From contig JAGQYP010000021.1 in NCBI GenBank assembly GCA_020436025.1, positions 1 through 55,988 of the forward strand: 55,988 bases of DNA. Reading direction: 5' to 3'. The notes beneath the pieces are model-generated. The model was not told the DNA's origin, ran no database searches, and worked only from the letters and a program-made list of their open reading frames with translations. Source of the DNA: Crocinitomicaceae bacterium. GTDB taxonomy: Bacteria > Bacteroidota > Bacteroidia > Flavobacteriales_D > Crocinitomicaceae. The translations under genes were made by a program, and so were the position numbers. The first letter of the stretch is position 1. Every line of letters starts with the position of its first letter. This document shows, piece by piece, positions 8,722-18,400 of the stretch.

Positions 8722-9801
8722 ATGAGTTGGAAATTACAATATTTGCCTTTGCATGAGGACGTTGAAAGTAAAACTGTATTAAGAAAAGTTGCAGAAGCTA
8801 GAAGTGCACTTGCAGAATTAAAAGGTGTGGCTCCTAGTATTCCAAATGAAGCTATATTAATAAATACCTTGTCTTTACAGGAGGCAAAGGATAGTAGTGA
8901 AGTTGAGAACATAATCACAACTCATGATGAGCTTTATCGATCTCAGTTAAATCTTAAAAAAGAAATAGAAAGTAGTGCAGCAAAAGAAGTTCAGAATTAT
9001 GTGAGCGCCCTTAAAATGGGTTTTTCCTTAGTAAAAAAGAAGAATGTGTTGACCAACAATGATATTTTAGTTATTCAAGAAACATTGGAAAAGAATAATG
9101 CAGGATTCAGAAGTGTTCCTGGAACAAATCTACAAAATGAAATAACCAAAGAAATTATTTATACACCTCCTCAAGATTCTAAAGAAATAATAAACCTGAT
9201 GGTGAATCTTGAAGCTTACATCAATGACAATGAAATGTGTGACATGGATCCATTGATAAAAATGGCAATTATACATCACCAATTTGAAAGTATTCACCCA
9301 TTTTATGATGGAAATGGAAGAACAGGACGTATCGTTAATATTTTATACTTGGTATTAAATAAGCTGTTGGACCTCCCAATACTTTATCTTAGTAGATACA
9401 TCATCCAGAACAAGAGCGAATATTACAAATTATTGCAAAGTGTCAGAGAAAATGGTGAGTGGGAATCTTGGATTTTGTATATTCTCGATGCTATTGAAAA
9501 AACAGCAAAACAGACCATTGAATTGATTACCGAATTAAAGGAATTAATGCAAATATTCAAGCTAGAACTGCGTTTGGGGTACAAGTTTTACAGTCAAGAA
9601 TTATTAAATAATCTATTTAAACATCCATACACGAAAATATCGTTCCTAATGGATGATTTAGGTATTACAAGACAAACAGCTTCAGTTTATTTGAAGGATT
9701 TAGTTCAAGACGGACTACTTGAGATGCATCAGGTTCATCGAACAAAGTTTTACATCAATACCAGACTTTTTGAATTGCTTCACAGAGAGCGAAAATTCTA
9801 G
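8722..9801 (+). CDS. Fic-family protein adenylyltransferase (class II, self-inhibited)
   Basis: 359 residues. The Fic motif HPFYDGNGRTGR is complete at 192-203, with catalytic His192, so AMP transfer from ATP to a hydroxyl side chain of a target protein is expected. An N-terminal inhibitory helix motif S58-S-E-V-E62-N63 matches [S/T]xxxE[G/N], placing it in the class that carries its own inhibitor and needs no antitoxin gene. The C-terminus is a winged-helix domain (TRQTASVYLKDLVQDGLLEM), common in this Fic subfamily. Cytosolic; substrate unknown. It stands alone, with unrelated genes on both sides. Confidence 0.93.
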   Translation: MSWKLQYLPLHEDVESKTVLRKVAEARSALAELKGVAPSIPNEAILINTLSLQEAKDSSEVENIITTHDELYRSQLNLKKEIESSAAKEVQNYVSALKMGFSLVKKKNVLTNNDILVIQETLEKNNAGFRSVPGTNLQNEITKEIIYTPPQDSKEIINLMVNLEAYINDNEMCDMDPLIKMAIIHHQFESIHPFYDGNGRTGRIVNILYLVLNKLLDLPILYLSRYIIQNKSEYYKLLQSVRENGEWESWILYILDAIEKTAKQTIELITELKELMQIFKLELRLGYKFYSQELLNNLFKHPYTKISFLMDDLGITRQTASVYLKDLVQDGLLEMHQVHRTKFYINTRLFELLHRERKF

Positions 9802-9865
9802 ATTACCAAAAACCTTTCCCGCGATCATCGAACAGTCCAAAAGTCTAGGAATTCAAAAGTTGAAT

Positions 9866-11125
9866 CTACAATCCAACAATCGCCTTCGCATAATTCTCCC
9901 AACTCATCTCCTTGGTTTTCTGCGCAATATTCTCACGATTGATAGGCTTTTCGATAGACTGAATCATCTTAGACGCCATGTCGTCCAAGTTTTCAGGTTC
10001 TGCCAAATACCCGTTAACACCATTTTCTATGGTTTCTGGGAAGTGTCCGACAGATGTCGCAATAACCGGTAATTTGAAGTTGTAGTTCAGTGATTCTACG
10101 CCTGATGGAGTGGCTCTCAAATAAAATAGCAAACCAACATCTGCCACTTGGAAATACTTGTGAACTTCTTCATTCGGAACAAATTCGTTCATCAGCATCA
10201 CGCGATCTTGCAAATTCAATTCGTTGATCAAATCCAGTGGTCGGTAATCTTTTTCATCGTCTTCTTTTTTCATAAAGAGTTTCTTGACGATTCCGAAGAT
10301 AAAATTCTTCACTTTGGTTGAGAACTTAGTTGTATCCAAGGTATTCCAGAAGCTTTCTCCGCAAATGATCAGGGAAACATCCTCTCTTTGATCAGCTACT
10401 TTTTTATACGCTTTAATCACATTGTGCAAGCCTTTGTACTTTCGGATAAAACCAAAATACAAGAAAACGTATTGTTGAAGATGGTGTTCTTTTTTATAGG
10501 CTGCAATATCAAAATTGGGATCGGGTTCGAATAGATCGTAAACGGGATGATACAATTTAATCACCGCATCTTTTTCCGTAAAATCGTCTTTCTCGATCAG
10601 CTTAAAATTACGATCTGGAAATAAGGCTTTCAATTCATTGTACGTCGATAAGGCGTGTACGATGAAGTTATCTACCTTATTCAATCCCATTTGAGTAAAG
10701 AAGCGATCGATTTTGGAATTTTCTTTAGGAACAACAAAATGTAAATCAAAAAATACACGAACTCCGGCTTTTTTCAGCCATTGGGCGATTTTTCCTAAAG
10801 GCCATCCTTGTTGAGCGTTGTACCACTGTATGACTACGACATCCGGTTTTTTCTCGATCATGAGATTGGCCGTTTGCTTCCAAGTAGACATTTTGTTGTA
10901 ATTGGTAATGTAAGTCTCTGTTACTTTCGTGCCTTCCAATAAGTTTTTCTTGGAAGTATTGTCTTTGAATTCTCTTGGAACAATTGCAGGATATTGTTGC
11001 GTCCAGGAAATGATTTCGGTATCACAACCAATTTTGTCCATGGCTTTGGCCAATGAAACATTGTAATTGGCAATTCCGCCTTTAAAAGCAGTACCCGGAC
11101 CGAAACAGATGACTTTTTTTGCCAT
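9866..11125 (-). CDS. Family 4 glycosyltransferase
   Basis: 419 residues from the ATG at 11125. The GT-B fold is indicated by the N-terminal FGPGTAFKGGIANYN glycine loop, the linker FGFIRKYKGLHNVIKAY in the second Rossmann domain, and the GT4 donor-binding motif SGVESLNYNFKLPVIA with its glutamate. It likely transfers a sugar from a nucleotide donor onto a cell-surface glycan at the cytoplasmic side of the membrane. Its ATG overlaps the TAA of the epimerase gene by one base, so they are coupled. I rejected an upstream in-frame ATG (11140) because MAKKVICFGPG is the normal beginning of the fold. Sugar specificity cannot be read from the sequence. Confidence 0.9.
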   Translation of the reverse strand: MAKKVICFGPGTAFKGGIANYNVSLAKAMDKIGCDTEIISWTQQYPAIVPREFKDNTSKKNLLEGTKVTETYITNYNKMSTWKQTANLMIEKKPDVVVIQWYNAQQGWPLGKIAQWLKKAGVRVFFDLHFVVPKENSKIDRFFTQMGLNKVDNFIVHALSTYNELKALFPDRNFKLIEKDDFTEKDAVIKLYHPVYDLFEPDPNFDIAAYKKEHHLQQYVFLYFGFIRKYKGLHNVIKAYKKVADQREDVSLIICGESFWNTLDTTKFSTKVKNFIFGIVKKLFMKKEDDEKDYRPLDLINELNLQDRVMLMNEFVPNEEVHKYFQVADVGLLFYLRATPSGVESLNYNFKLPVIATSVGHFPETIENGVNGYLAEPENLDDMASKMIQSIEKPINRENIAQKTKEMSWENYAKAIVGL

Positions 11126-12156
11126 TAGACTTGAGAACAATGTTTTTCGTAAACTCTTCTCATCCCTTCACGGATCGAAATTTTAGGTTCCCATCCCAGG
11201 TTTTCCTTCACCCAATCCATATTGCAGTATCTTGAATACACTCCAACGGGTTTGTCTAGTAAAGGCTTTATTTCAGGCTTGTAACCAGCGAAATCAGTAA
11301 AAATATCGATGATTTCTAGGAAAGAAGTTAATTGTCCTTGTCCTATGTTGATTGCTGTTCCATCAGAAATTTTATCCATGGCCAAAAGCGTACAATCCAA
11401 AACATCGTCAATGTGTACAAAATCTCTTCCTTGTTTTCCTGATCCCCAAACTTCAAATGGGTTTTCTTTGTTTGCCGCTCTTCTTGCAATGGCTGGAATT
11501 GGGTAAGTCAAATCCTGATCTTCTCCATAACCTGAAAAAGGACGAATACATGTCACAGAAACATCGTAATGTTTAGCTGTGATCATGGCTAAATATTCTC
11601 CAGTTAGTTTAGACCAACCGTAAGTCATGTCAGGCTCACCCATCTTTTTGAAATCGATATCTGATTCACTTAAAGCGATGGCATGCGACTCCGATTGTAA
11701 ATCTACCGGATAAGCAGCTGATGAACTCGGATACAAAACTCTTTTCGGTTTTCTTCTGGTTACCCAGTAAAAGAATTCAGCATCAATTGAAAGATCTAAG
11801 GCCACCATCATTGGATCTCCATCGATTTTAGCTCTACCTCCAACGATTGCTGCAAAATGAAAGACATCATCAAATTGATCTATTTCTATTCCGTATTCTT
11901 TTGAAAGATAGTTTTCATCTGCTGTCATGTGTTGCAACAGGAATCTGAAATCTCTTTCTAAAAAGATCAAATTATCACCATAAAATTCACAATCTTTTAC
12001 CTTTTTAGTTTGTTCTTTATTCAACCAAGTAGAAGGGTGTGTTCCTACAGAAAGGTCGTCTACAAAGATTACTCGATTGTTTGGATCGGAAGAAAGACGC
12101 TGAACCATGTTTCTACCAACAAATCCGCATCCTCCGGAGATCAAATGTGTCTTCAT
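11125..12156 (-). CDS. NAD-dependent epimerase/dehydratase (extended SDR)
   Basis: 343 codons from the ATG at 12156. The NAD-binding glycine motif GGCGFVG is at residues 8-14, the YPSSSAAYPV strand carries the catalytic Ser, and Y179-GWS-K183 is the YxxxK pair. This is an extended short-chain dehydrogenase acting on a nucleotide-activated sugar. Candidate activities are UDP-sugar 4-epimerase or a dehydratase; motifs alone do not decide. It supplies a donor probably used by the downstream glycosyltransferase. Longer in-frame starts (to 12315) run through the intergenic promoter region and would precede the Rossmann fold with irrelevant sequence. A TATTTTTG -7 box lies at 12182-12175. Confidence 0.9.
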   Translation of the reverse strand: MKTHLISGGCGFVGRNMVQRLSSDPNNRVIFVDDLSVGTHPSTWLNKEQTKKVKDCEFYGDNLIFLERDFRFLLQHMTADENYLSKEYGIEIDQFDDVFHFAAIVGGRAKIDGDPMMVALDLSIDAEFFYWVTRRKPKRVLYPSSSAAYPVDLQSESHAIALSESDIDFKKMGEPDMTYGWSKLTGEYLAMITAKHYDVSVTCIRPFSGYGEDQDLTYPIPAIARRAANKENPFEVWGSGKQGRDFVHIDDVLDCTLLAMDKISDGTAINIGQGQLTSFLEIIDIFTDFAGYKPEIKPLLDKPVGVYSRYCNMDWVKENLGWEPKISIREGMRRVYEKHCSQV

Positions 12157-12174
12157 TTTTCTTAATTTAGGGAA

Positions 12175-12182
12175 CAAAAATA
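12175..12182 (-). promoter_or_regulatory. Bacteroidetes -7 box for the epimerase-glycosyltransferase pair
   Basis: Minus-strand TATTTTTG matches TAnnTTTG, 18 bases before the ATG at 12156. The best -33 TTG (12209-12207) is rather far at 24 bp. It overlaps the oppositely oriented promoter of the HAD gene, so the two transcripts diverge from a shared 77-bp region. Confidence 0.55.
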
Positions 12183-12192
12183 GGAAAATTCC

Positions 12193-12221
12193 TTGCCTCA
12201 GGGGTACAATAATTAAATTTG
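12193..12221 (+). promoter_or_regulatory. Bacteroidetes sigma-A promoter for the HAD gene
   Basis: TTG at 12193-12195 and TAAATTTG at 12214-12221 match the -33 and TAnnTTTG -7 elements with 18 bp between them. The -7 box ends 11 bases before the ATG at 12233, so the leader would be very short. Confidence 0.65.
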
Positions 12222-12232
12222 TGACAAAAAGT

Positions 12233-12784
12233 ATGATGAACTTCCTTGAACAAATCAATTCGGACTGGACGCTTTTCTTGGATCGCGATGGAGTGATTAA
12301 TAAAAAAAGAGACAACGACTATGTGAAATCCATCGAAGAATTTGAGTTCATTGAAGGTGTTTTGGAAAGCTTGAAGGTTTTTTCGGAACTGTTTGGAAAA
12401 GTTGTTGTGGTAACCAATCAGCAAGGCGTAGGGAAGGGCATCATGACGGAAAGTAACCTTCAGGAAGTTCATGGTTATATGTTGGAAGAAGTAAAGAAAC
12501 ATGGAGGAAGAATCGACCAGATTTATTTTGCTCCTCATCTGGCTTCTGAAAACTCAAACGACCGAAAACCAGGAACTGGGATGGGATTGAAAGCCCAAAT
12601 TGATTTTCCTGAAATTGATTTTGAAAAGAGCCTTTTGATTGGAGATTCAGAATCAGATATCGAGTTTGGAACAAAACTTGGAATGAAAACCATAATGTTG
12701 AAAAATAACAGGGAAATTGAGTCAAAAGCCGACTTAATTTGCCAAAATTTGAAAGATGTTAAAGACCAAATATTATTTAAATGA
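12233..12784 (+). CDS. HAD-IIIA family phosphatase (heptose-bisphosphate phosphatase-like)
   Basis: 183 residues from the ATG at 12233. HAD motif I is LFLDRDGVIN (nucleophile D17, acid/base D19). Motif II is VVVTNQQGVG. Motif III/IV is RKPGTGM followed by LLIGDSESDIEFG. This is the GmhB/histidinol-phosphatase group that makes D-glycero-D-manno-heptose 1-phosphate for LPS or acts on related sugar phosphates. The zinc-loop cysteines of classical GmhB are absent (HLASENSNDRKPG), so the exact substrate is open and I give no gene name. The longer reading from 12107 runs through the promoter. Its stop overlaps the next gene's start (ATGA). Confidence 0.87.
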   Translation: MMNFLEQINSDWTLFLDRDGVINKKRDNDYVKSIEEFEFIEGVLESLKVFSELFGKVVVVTNQQGVGKGIMTESNLQEVHGYMLEEVKKHGGRIDQIYFAPHLASENSNDRKPGTGMGLKAQIDFPEIDFEKSLLIGDSESDIEFGTKLGMKTIMLKNNREIESKADLICQNLKDVKDQILFK

Positions 12785-13533
12785 TGATCAAAAAATTTAG
12801 TTTACTCTTACTATTTGTTTTCCCTCTTTTAGCTGTAGCTCAAATAAATCAGAAAGATGCGAATGGAAAAAAGCACGGGCAGTGGATCGGAAATCACGAA
12901 AATTCGACTCAAAAGGCCTATGAAGGAACTTTTGATCACGGAAAACGAACCGGATTGTTCTACTTCTATTATCCCAACGGCAAATTGAAAGCGGCCATGT
13001 TGTTCTCTAAAAACGGAACTTATGCCAAAGCCGAAATGTATTTTGAAGATGGCACGCTGATCGGAAAGGGAAACTATGTCAATGAGAAAAAAGATTCAGT
13101 TTGGACTTACTACGGTGGCACAGGTTACGTTAGAAAGACAGAGACCTGGAAGAATGGTAAGTTAGATGGTAAAACAACCATTTATTTTGAACCGCAACCT
13201 GGAGATACTAAAATGAGAGTTTTACAATATTTTACTTACAAGGACAGTGTTTTGAACGGTGAGTTTGCTGAGTACTACTTAAACGGAAAAAGAAAATTAC
13301 TTGGAAACTATCTGGATGGAAATATGGACGGAAAAGTGATTGAGTTCTATGAAGATTCTGGTCGCAAAATGGTGGTGAAGAATTATAAATATGCTGTCAG
13401 ACACGGTCTCTGGGAATATTTCGAAGAAAATGGTACTTTGATTAAAAGAAGGTATTTTGACAAAAACAGAGAGTTGGAAGGCGAAGTGTTGAAACTGAAA
13501 CTCGCAGAAATAGACGGTAAATCCGGGAATTGA
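12781..13533 (+). CDS. Exported MORN-variant (YwqK-like) repeat protein
   Basis: 250 residues with a signal peptide ending at AVAQ. It is followed by at least seven beta-hairpin repeats of the type DANGKKHGQW, YFYYPNGKLKAAMLF, YFEDGTLIGKGNYV, EYYLNGKRKLLGNYL, EFYEDSGRKMVVKNY and YFEENGTLIKRRYFD. Such repeats are found in YwqK-like Bacteroidetes proteins, sometimes labelled toxin-antitoxin YwqK components, with no proven function here. Probably periplasmic or surface-exposed. It is joined to its neighbours by 4-base overlaps on both sides (ATGA before, TTGA after), so the three genes at 12233-14207 form a tight operon. Confidence 0.85.
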   Translation: MMIKKFSLLLLFVFPLLAVAQINQKDANGKKHGQWIGNHENSTQKAYEGTFDHGKRTGLFYFYYPNGKLKAAMLFSKNGTYAKAEMYFEDGTLIGKGNYVNEKKDSVWTYYGGTGYVRKTETWKNGKLDGKTTIYFEPQPGDTKMRVLQYFTYKDSVLNGEFAEYYLNGKRKLLGNYLDGNMDGKVIEFYEDSGRKMVVKNYKYAVRHGLWEYFEENGTLIKRRYFDKNRELEGEVLKLKLAEIDGKSGN

Positions 13534-14207
13534 AAAAATTAATAACCATAGTGATCCTCGTGTTTGTTGGGTTTTCATGTAAGAAGACAGAACCTTACAA
13601 TACGGATCTGGATTATTCTTATTTCCCAATTCAAGAAGGGCATTTTGTCGAGTACCATGTCCTTACCATTTCCCACGATATCAATTTGAATCCCAGTATC
13701 GACTCCAACGAGTATTATTTGAAAGTAACCGTCGGAGAAAAGATCTTGAACAATGTGGGAGATTCGGTAAATAAATTAAACTTCTATGTGAAGCCACATT
13801 TGGATTCCAGTTATGTTTTGGATAAAGTGAACACGGTTTACAATAATGGTTTTCAAGGGATTTATAATCTGGATAATCAGAAATACATCAAGCTCGCTTT
13901 TCCGGCCTATTTGGATTTGAGTTGGAATGTAAATGCCTACAATACTTACGATGAAATGACTTCTACAGTGGTAAAAAGAGATTACTCAGGAAGTGTTAAT
14001 GGATCCAACTTTTCTTCCCTTTTGAAAACCCAGCAACTCGATTTCTTTTCCTTAGTGGATTACCAAAAGGCTCATGAAGTTTATGCGAAGGATATTGGGC
14101 TGGTTCAAATCTATTTCAAAGATCTCACAATTCAGAATTTCGATACGACTCAAATTAAGAAAGGAGAAGAAGTGTATTGGGATTATTTAAATTCGGGAAT
14201 GGAGTAA
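13530..14207 (+). CDS. Lipoprotein of unknown function
   Basis: 225 residues. The N-terminus MKKLITIVILVFVGFSC is a lipoprotein signal with FSC lipobox. The start is TTG at 13530, overlapping the previous TGA by four bases (TTGA); no ATG exists near the signal peptide, so TTG is well supported. The mature part reads like a beta-rich secreted protein (DYSYFPIQEGHFVEYHV) with an aromatic-rich end. Bacteroidetes proteins with this opening are usually annotated hypothetical. Encoded in an operon with the MORN-variant and HAD proteins. Confidence 0.8.
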   Translation: MKKLITIVILVFVGFSCKKTEPYNTDLDYSYFPIQEGHFVEYHVLTISHDINLNPSIDSNEYYLKVTVGEKILNNVGDSVNKLNFYVKPHLDSSYVLDKVNTVYNNGFQGIYNLDNQKYIKLAFPAYLDLSWNVNAYNTYDEMTSTVVKRDYSGSVNGSNFSSLLKTQQLDFFSLVDYQKAHEVYAKDIGLVQIYFKDLTIQNFDTTQIKKGEEVYWDYLNSGME

Positions 14208-14259
14208 CCTAAAGTTGAAAAATCTGTATCTTCCAACAATAAATTGCAATTTCCATATA

Positions 14260-15279
14260 ATGGCAAAACATATTGTCTTTCTTTTTATCCTATTCCTTTT
14301 CTCATGCTCCAATGATTCCGAATCTGGGAAGTCCATTAAAACCTATAAATACGAGATCGAATTAAAAGCGAATGAGCAAGATGTTCAGAGAAGTAAAGAG
14401 AATGGAAGCTATGAACAAGATCTTGAAAATTCCATGTATGCTCTTCAAAAAAGATTCCTTATTGCAGGGATGCAAGATCTCAATCCAATCATTGATTTTG
14501 ACAAAGGGGAAATCATCTTTCAATACAATGGTCCAAAAGAAATGCCTGATGAAATGTTAGCGAAATTGCTAGGATCTAGCTCCGAAGTGGGATTCTATGA
14601 AACCTATGATGCGGGGAAGATACTTGCTTTAATCTATGGAAAACCTTTGCAAAATTATGTGATTGGCAAATGGGTGGAAGATCAAGATGCTTTAGATGTT
14701 CTTATTGATTCCAATCAAATTATGAGTGATTATATGCAAGAGTATTTTCCAGCATATCCAGCCGTCGATTTCAGTGACTTAACTTCTTTTTCAATTCCTT
14801 ATGTTTTTATAGCTAAAGCAGAAGATACGGCAAAAGTAAATGCAATTCTAAAGGATACAGTTTTTCTCAATCCTCTTGCAATATATCAAGATTTGGAGAT
14901 GCACTGGGGAAAGTATGTAATTAAAGATAAGTTCTTCGGGCTTTATTGTTTGAAGACAGATTTTGGAGATGCGATGATGTCTTCTTCCAGTATTAAGGAG
15001 GTAACTCAGAATTTTGATAGTCAGACACAAGAACCCGTTGTTCTAATTAATTTAACGGAAGAGGGCAGAAGAGAATTTGCGGATTTAAGTTCTAAAAACC
15101 TTGATAAATACCTTGCGATTGCGCTCAATGATCAGGTAATCAGTGCTCCAAAGGTTCAACAAATAATTGAAGGGGGACAAGTTCAAATTTCGGGTAATTT
15201 TAATAAGGAAGAAATTCAGGAGTTAGTTGCCATGCTTGGAATGGGAAATTTGGCATTTGAATTCAAGAAGAAAAACTAA
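14260..15279 (+). CDS. Lipid-anchored stand-alone SecD P1-domain protein
   Basis: 339 residues from the ATG at 14260 (an earlier in-frame TTG at 14215 precedes the signal peptide). It begins MAKHIVFLFILFLFSC, an SPII signal. The whole mature part parallels the periplasmic P1 domain of SecD: the base region (YALQKRFLIAG, then FDKGEIIFQYNGP, then SEVGFYE) matches the SecDF text here (VILEKRVNQFGV, NRITVELPGV, NIEFFAV). The head region at 258-327 (EEGRREFADLSSKNLDKYL, IALNDQVISAPKV, QISGNFNKEEIQELVAML) matches SecDF IAITMDNMVWSAPTV and SQISGNFTNEEADELAGLL. No RND transmembrane domain is present. It may assist or modulate protein export; this is an inference from homology and position, 157 bp before secDF. 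Confidence 0.88.
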   Translation: MAKHIVFLFILFLFSCSNDSESGKSIKTYKYEIELKANEQDVQRSKENGSYEQDLENSMYALQKRFLIAGMQDLNPIIDFDKGEIIFQYNGPKEMPDEMLAKLLGSSSEVGFYETYDAGKILALIYGKPLQNYVIGKWVEDQDALDVLIDSNQIMSDYMQEYFPAYPAVDFSDLTSFSIPYVFIAKAEDTAKVNAILKDTVFLNPLAIYQDLEMHWGKYVIKDKFFGLYCLKTDFGDAMMSSSSIKEVTQNFDSQTQEPVVLINLTEEGRREFADLSSKNLDKYLAIALNDQVISAPKVQQIIEGGQVQISGNFNKEEIQELVAMLGMGNLAFEFKKKN

Positions 15280-15370
15280 ATTCTACCTATCTAAACTGCC
15301 TAATATCAAAGCATTACTTTCTATTCTGTTCGCCTGATTTTTCAATCTTTCTAATATATCTCAACAATAA

Positions 15371-15401
15371 TTGATATTTAAAAATGGAAAGTCTATATTT
15401 G
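15371..15401 (+). promoter_or_regulatory. Bacteroidetes promoter for secDF
   Basis: TTG at 15371-15373 and TATATTTG at 15394-15401, 20 bp apart, fit the -33/-7 consensus. A leader of about 30 nt would follow before the ATG at 15437. Confidence 0.7.
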
Positions 15402-15436
15402 CAGGCTCTAAATCAAGTTGAATTAATAAAAACTAA

Positions 15437-18400
15437 ATGAGAAACAAGAGTTTTTTCTGGGTACTAACGATCTTATTAGTAGTTGTTACGATCTGGTCCC
15501 TTTCCCTTACTTGGGTTGCTGCAGGTGTAGAAAATGATGCGGATAGTTATGCACAAACGCAATACGATTCCATCAAAAATGCCATGGCTGATAGTAATGA
15601 CAGCATGGTGCTTTTACCTAACGGTTCTGCGGTTAATTTCTATGACAAGAAAGCGGAAGATGAGATCAAGTATGCTTATGTAGATAGCTACTTGAAAGAA
15701 ATGGCAGAGAAGCCGGTTTACCCAATCTTAGGTCATACCTATAAGTATTGTAAAGAAAGTGGTTTAAATTTTGGATTGGACCTTCAAGGTGGGATGAGTG
15801 TGACATTGGAGATGTCTATTCCTGAATTCGTTCAAAACAAATGTGATAACTACAGAGATCCAGAGTTTTTTGCAGCTTATTTGGAAGCGAACAAACAATG
15901 GGAAGAAGGGAAGAGTGATAAATACTTAGAGCTTTTTGTTTCTATTTTCCAAGAAAAGAATGGTACAGGAAAACTAGCTGCACATTTCCACAGCAATAAT
16001 GATGGAATTAATGCGGGTGATTCTGATGAGAAGGTAGTTGAATACTTAACTAAGCAAATTAACACGGCACTAGATGGTGTTGAGGTGATCTTAGAGAAAA
16101 GGGTAAACCAATTCGGTGTAGCTCAACCTACTATTACAAAAGAGCCTTTAACTAACAGAATTACAGTTGAACTACCTGGTGTAAAAGATCAGGAGTCTGT
16201 TGAAAGAAAATTAAAATCAACTGCCAACATTGAATTCTTTGCGGTTCATGACAACGGTGAAATTGGTCCGCTAATCTTTAACCAAGCTTGGCCTCAACTT
16301 ATTGAGAAATACAAAGCCGAAGAAGGTATTGCTGATGTAGAAGAAAAAACAGCGGATGCCAATATTGAAGAGAAAGCTGATGATACTACAAAAGTTGAAG
16401 AGAATAACAATGCGCCTCAGATTGATTTAGGTCTAGGAGATGATTCAACAAAAACAGCGAATGATACGGTTAAAACAAATGTAGCTGAAGACAATACAAT
16501 CAATAATGATAGTACTTCTGCAATCTTTAATCAAAAAATTGCAAGAAAGTATTTCCCATTGAGTCCAAACTTAGTGGAAGGGAAATTCAGAGTGGGAGAT
16601 CCTTCAGTAGGTTATGCTTCTTATAAGGACACAGCTAAAATCAATAAGTCGTTAAAAGATCCAGCAATGGCAGATATTCTAATGGAGTATCCGAATTTGA
16701 AATTGATGTGGTCGGCTAAGCCTTATTATGATCCTAAAACAAATCAACCTACAGAAATCCATATGCTTTATGCAATTAAGATTCCAGAAGATGGAAGAGC
16801 AGAAGTAAGTGGAAAAGACATTGATAAAGCTTATAAAGACTACGATCAAAGAACAGGTTCAATTATCGTTTCCATGAAAATGAATGGAACAGGTACAGAT
16901 AACTGGGCTGCGATGACTGAAAAATATGTTGATAAAATTGTTGCCATTACTATGGATAACATGGTTTGGTCTGCACCAACTGTTAATGAAATCATGACCA
17001 CTGGATCGTCTCAAATTTCAGGAAACTTTACAAATGAAGAAGCGGATGAATTAGCTGGGCTACTTTCAGCCGGAGCTCTACCTGCGCCAATGATCATTGT
17101 GGATCAATCGGTTGTAGGAGCGACTTTAGGGGCTGATAATGTTAACTCTGGTATTTGGTCATTCATCATCGCTTTATTGATGGTGTTGGCTTACATGATT
17201 TTCTATTACGCTAGAGCAGGAGTTGTAGCGAATGTAGCTTTGGTAACAAACATCTTCTTGATTTTTGGAGCACTTGCTTCATTTAAAGCGGTTCTTACGC
17301 TTCCTGGTATTGCAGGTATCGTTCTTACGATTGGTATGTCGGTGGATGCGAACGTACTGATCTTTGAAAGAATTCGTGAAGAGTTAAGAGGTGGAAAAGG
17401 TGTGAAATTAGCGATCAAAGATGGATACCAAAAAGCTTTGGCGGCAATCTTAGATGCGAACATCACTACTTTATTAACTGCGATTGTATTGAAAGTATTT
17501 GGATCAGGTCCGATCGAATCTTTCGCAACATCATTGATCATAGGTATTTTTACTTCTGTATTTGCTGCATTGGTAATTACAAGATTGATCTTCATCGAGA
17601 TGTTCGACAAGAAAAAAGAAATCACTTTCTCTACGAAAATGACTCGAAATTTCTTGACAAACGCGAACTATGCTTTCATTAAGAAAAGAAAGATTTTCTA
17701 CATCGTTTCAGGATTGGTTGTAGCTGGAGGTATTGCTTCATTGGCAACAAGAGGTTTAGATTACGGAGTAGAATTTACGGGTGGTAGAACTTACCAAATC
17801 GAGTTCGAAAATGAAGTAGACTACCAAAAACTTAAAGTGGCTATTGGAGATGAATTTGTTGATCAGGATGGAAACCGAGTGGAGCCTGAGGTGAAGCAAA
17901 TCAATAACAAGTTTACTGCATTGATCAAGACAAAATTCATGGAGAACAGTACTGCTCCAGATGTGGATTCATTGGTAAACACAGCACTCTCTACAGCTTT
18001 AGAAAAGAATAAAGCAGATTTCGGAGATTACGAGATTTTGGAGCAAAGAAAGATTTCACCATCCATTTCAAACTCTTTGAGAACTTCTTCGGTATGGGCA
18101 GTAGTGATTTCATTGATCATTATCTTCCTTTATATCTTAATTCGATTTAGAAAACCACAGTTTGGTGTGGGAGCCCTATTGGCGATGGCACATGATGTGA
18201 TCGTGGTATTGGCTATCTTCTCTATTTTCAAAGGAATCATGCCTTTCTCCATGGAGATCAACCAAGCGTTTATTGCGGCGATCCTAACGGTTGTGGGGTA
18301 CTCAATTAACGATACGGTGGTTGTATTTGATAGAATTAGAGAATACATCGGATTACACAAAAGAACTGACGAAAAAGAAGTAGTGAACAATGCATTGAAC

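Noticed and set aside
12233..12784. Naming the HAD protein gmhB
   Set aside because: The zinc-binding cysteines of the classical enzyme are absent, so the substrate is not certain.
17206..17625. Open frame on the minus strand inside secDF (139 codons)
   Set aside because: Shadow of a strongly conserved membrane-protein gene; composition mirrors the other strand.
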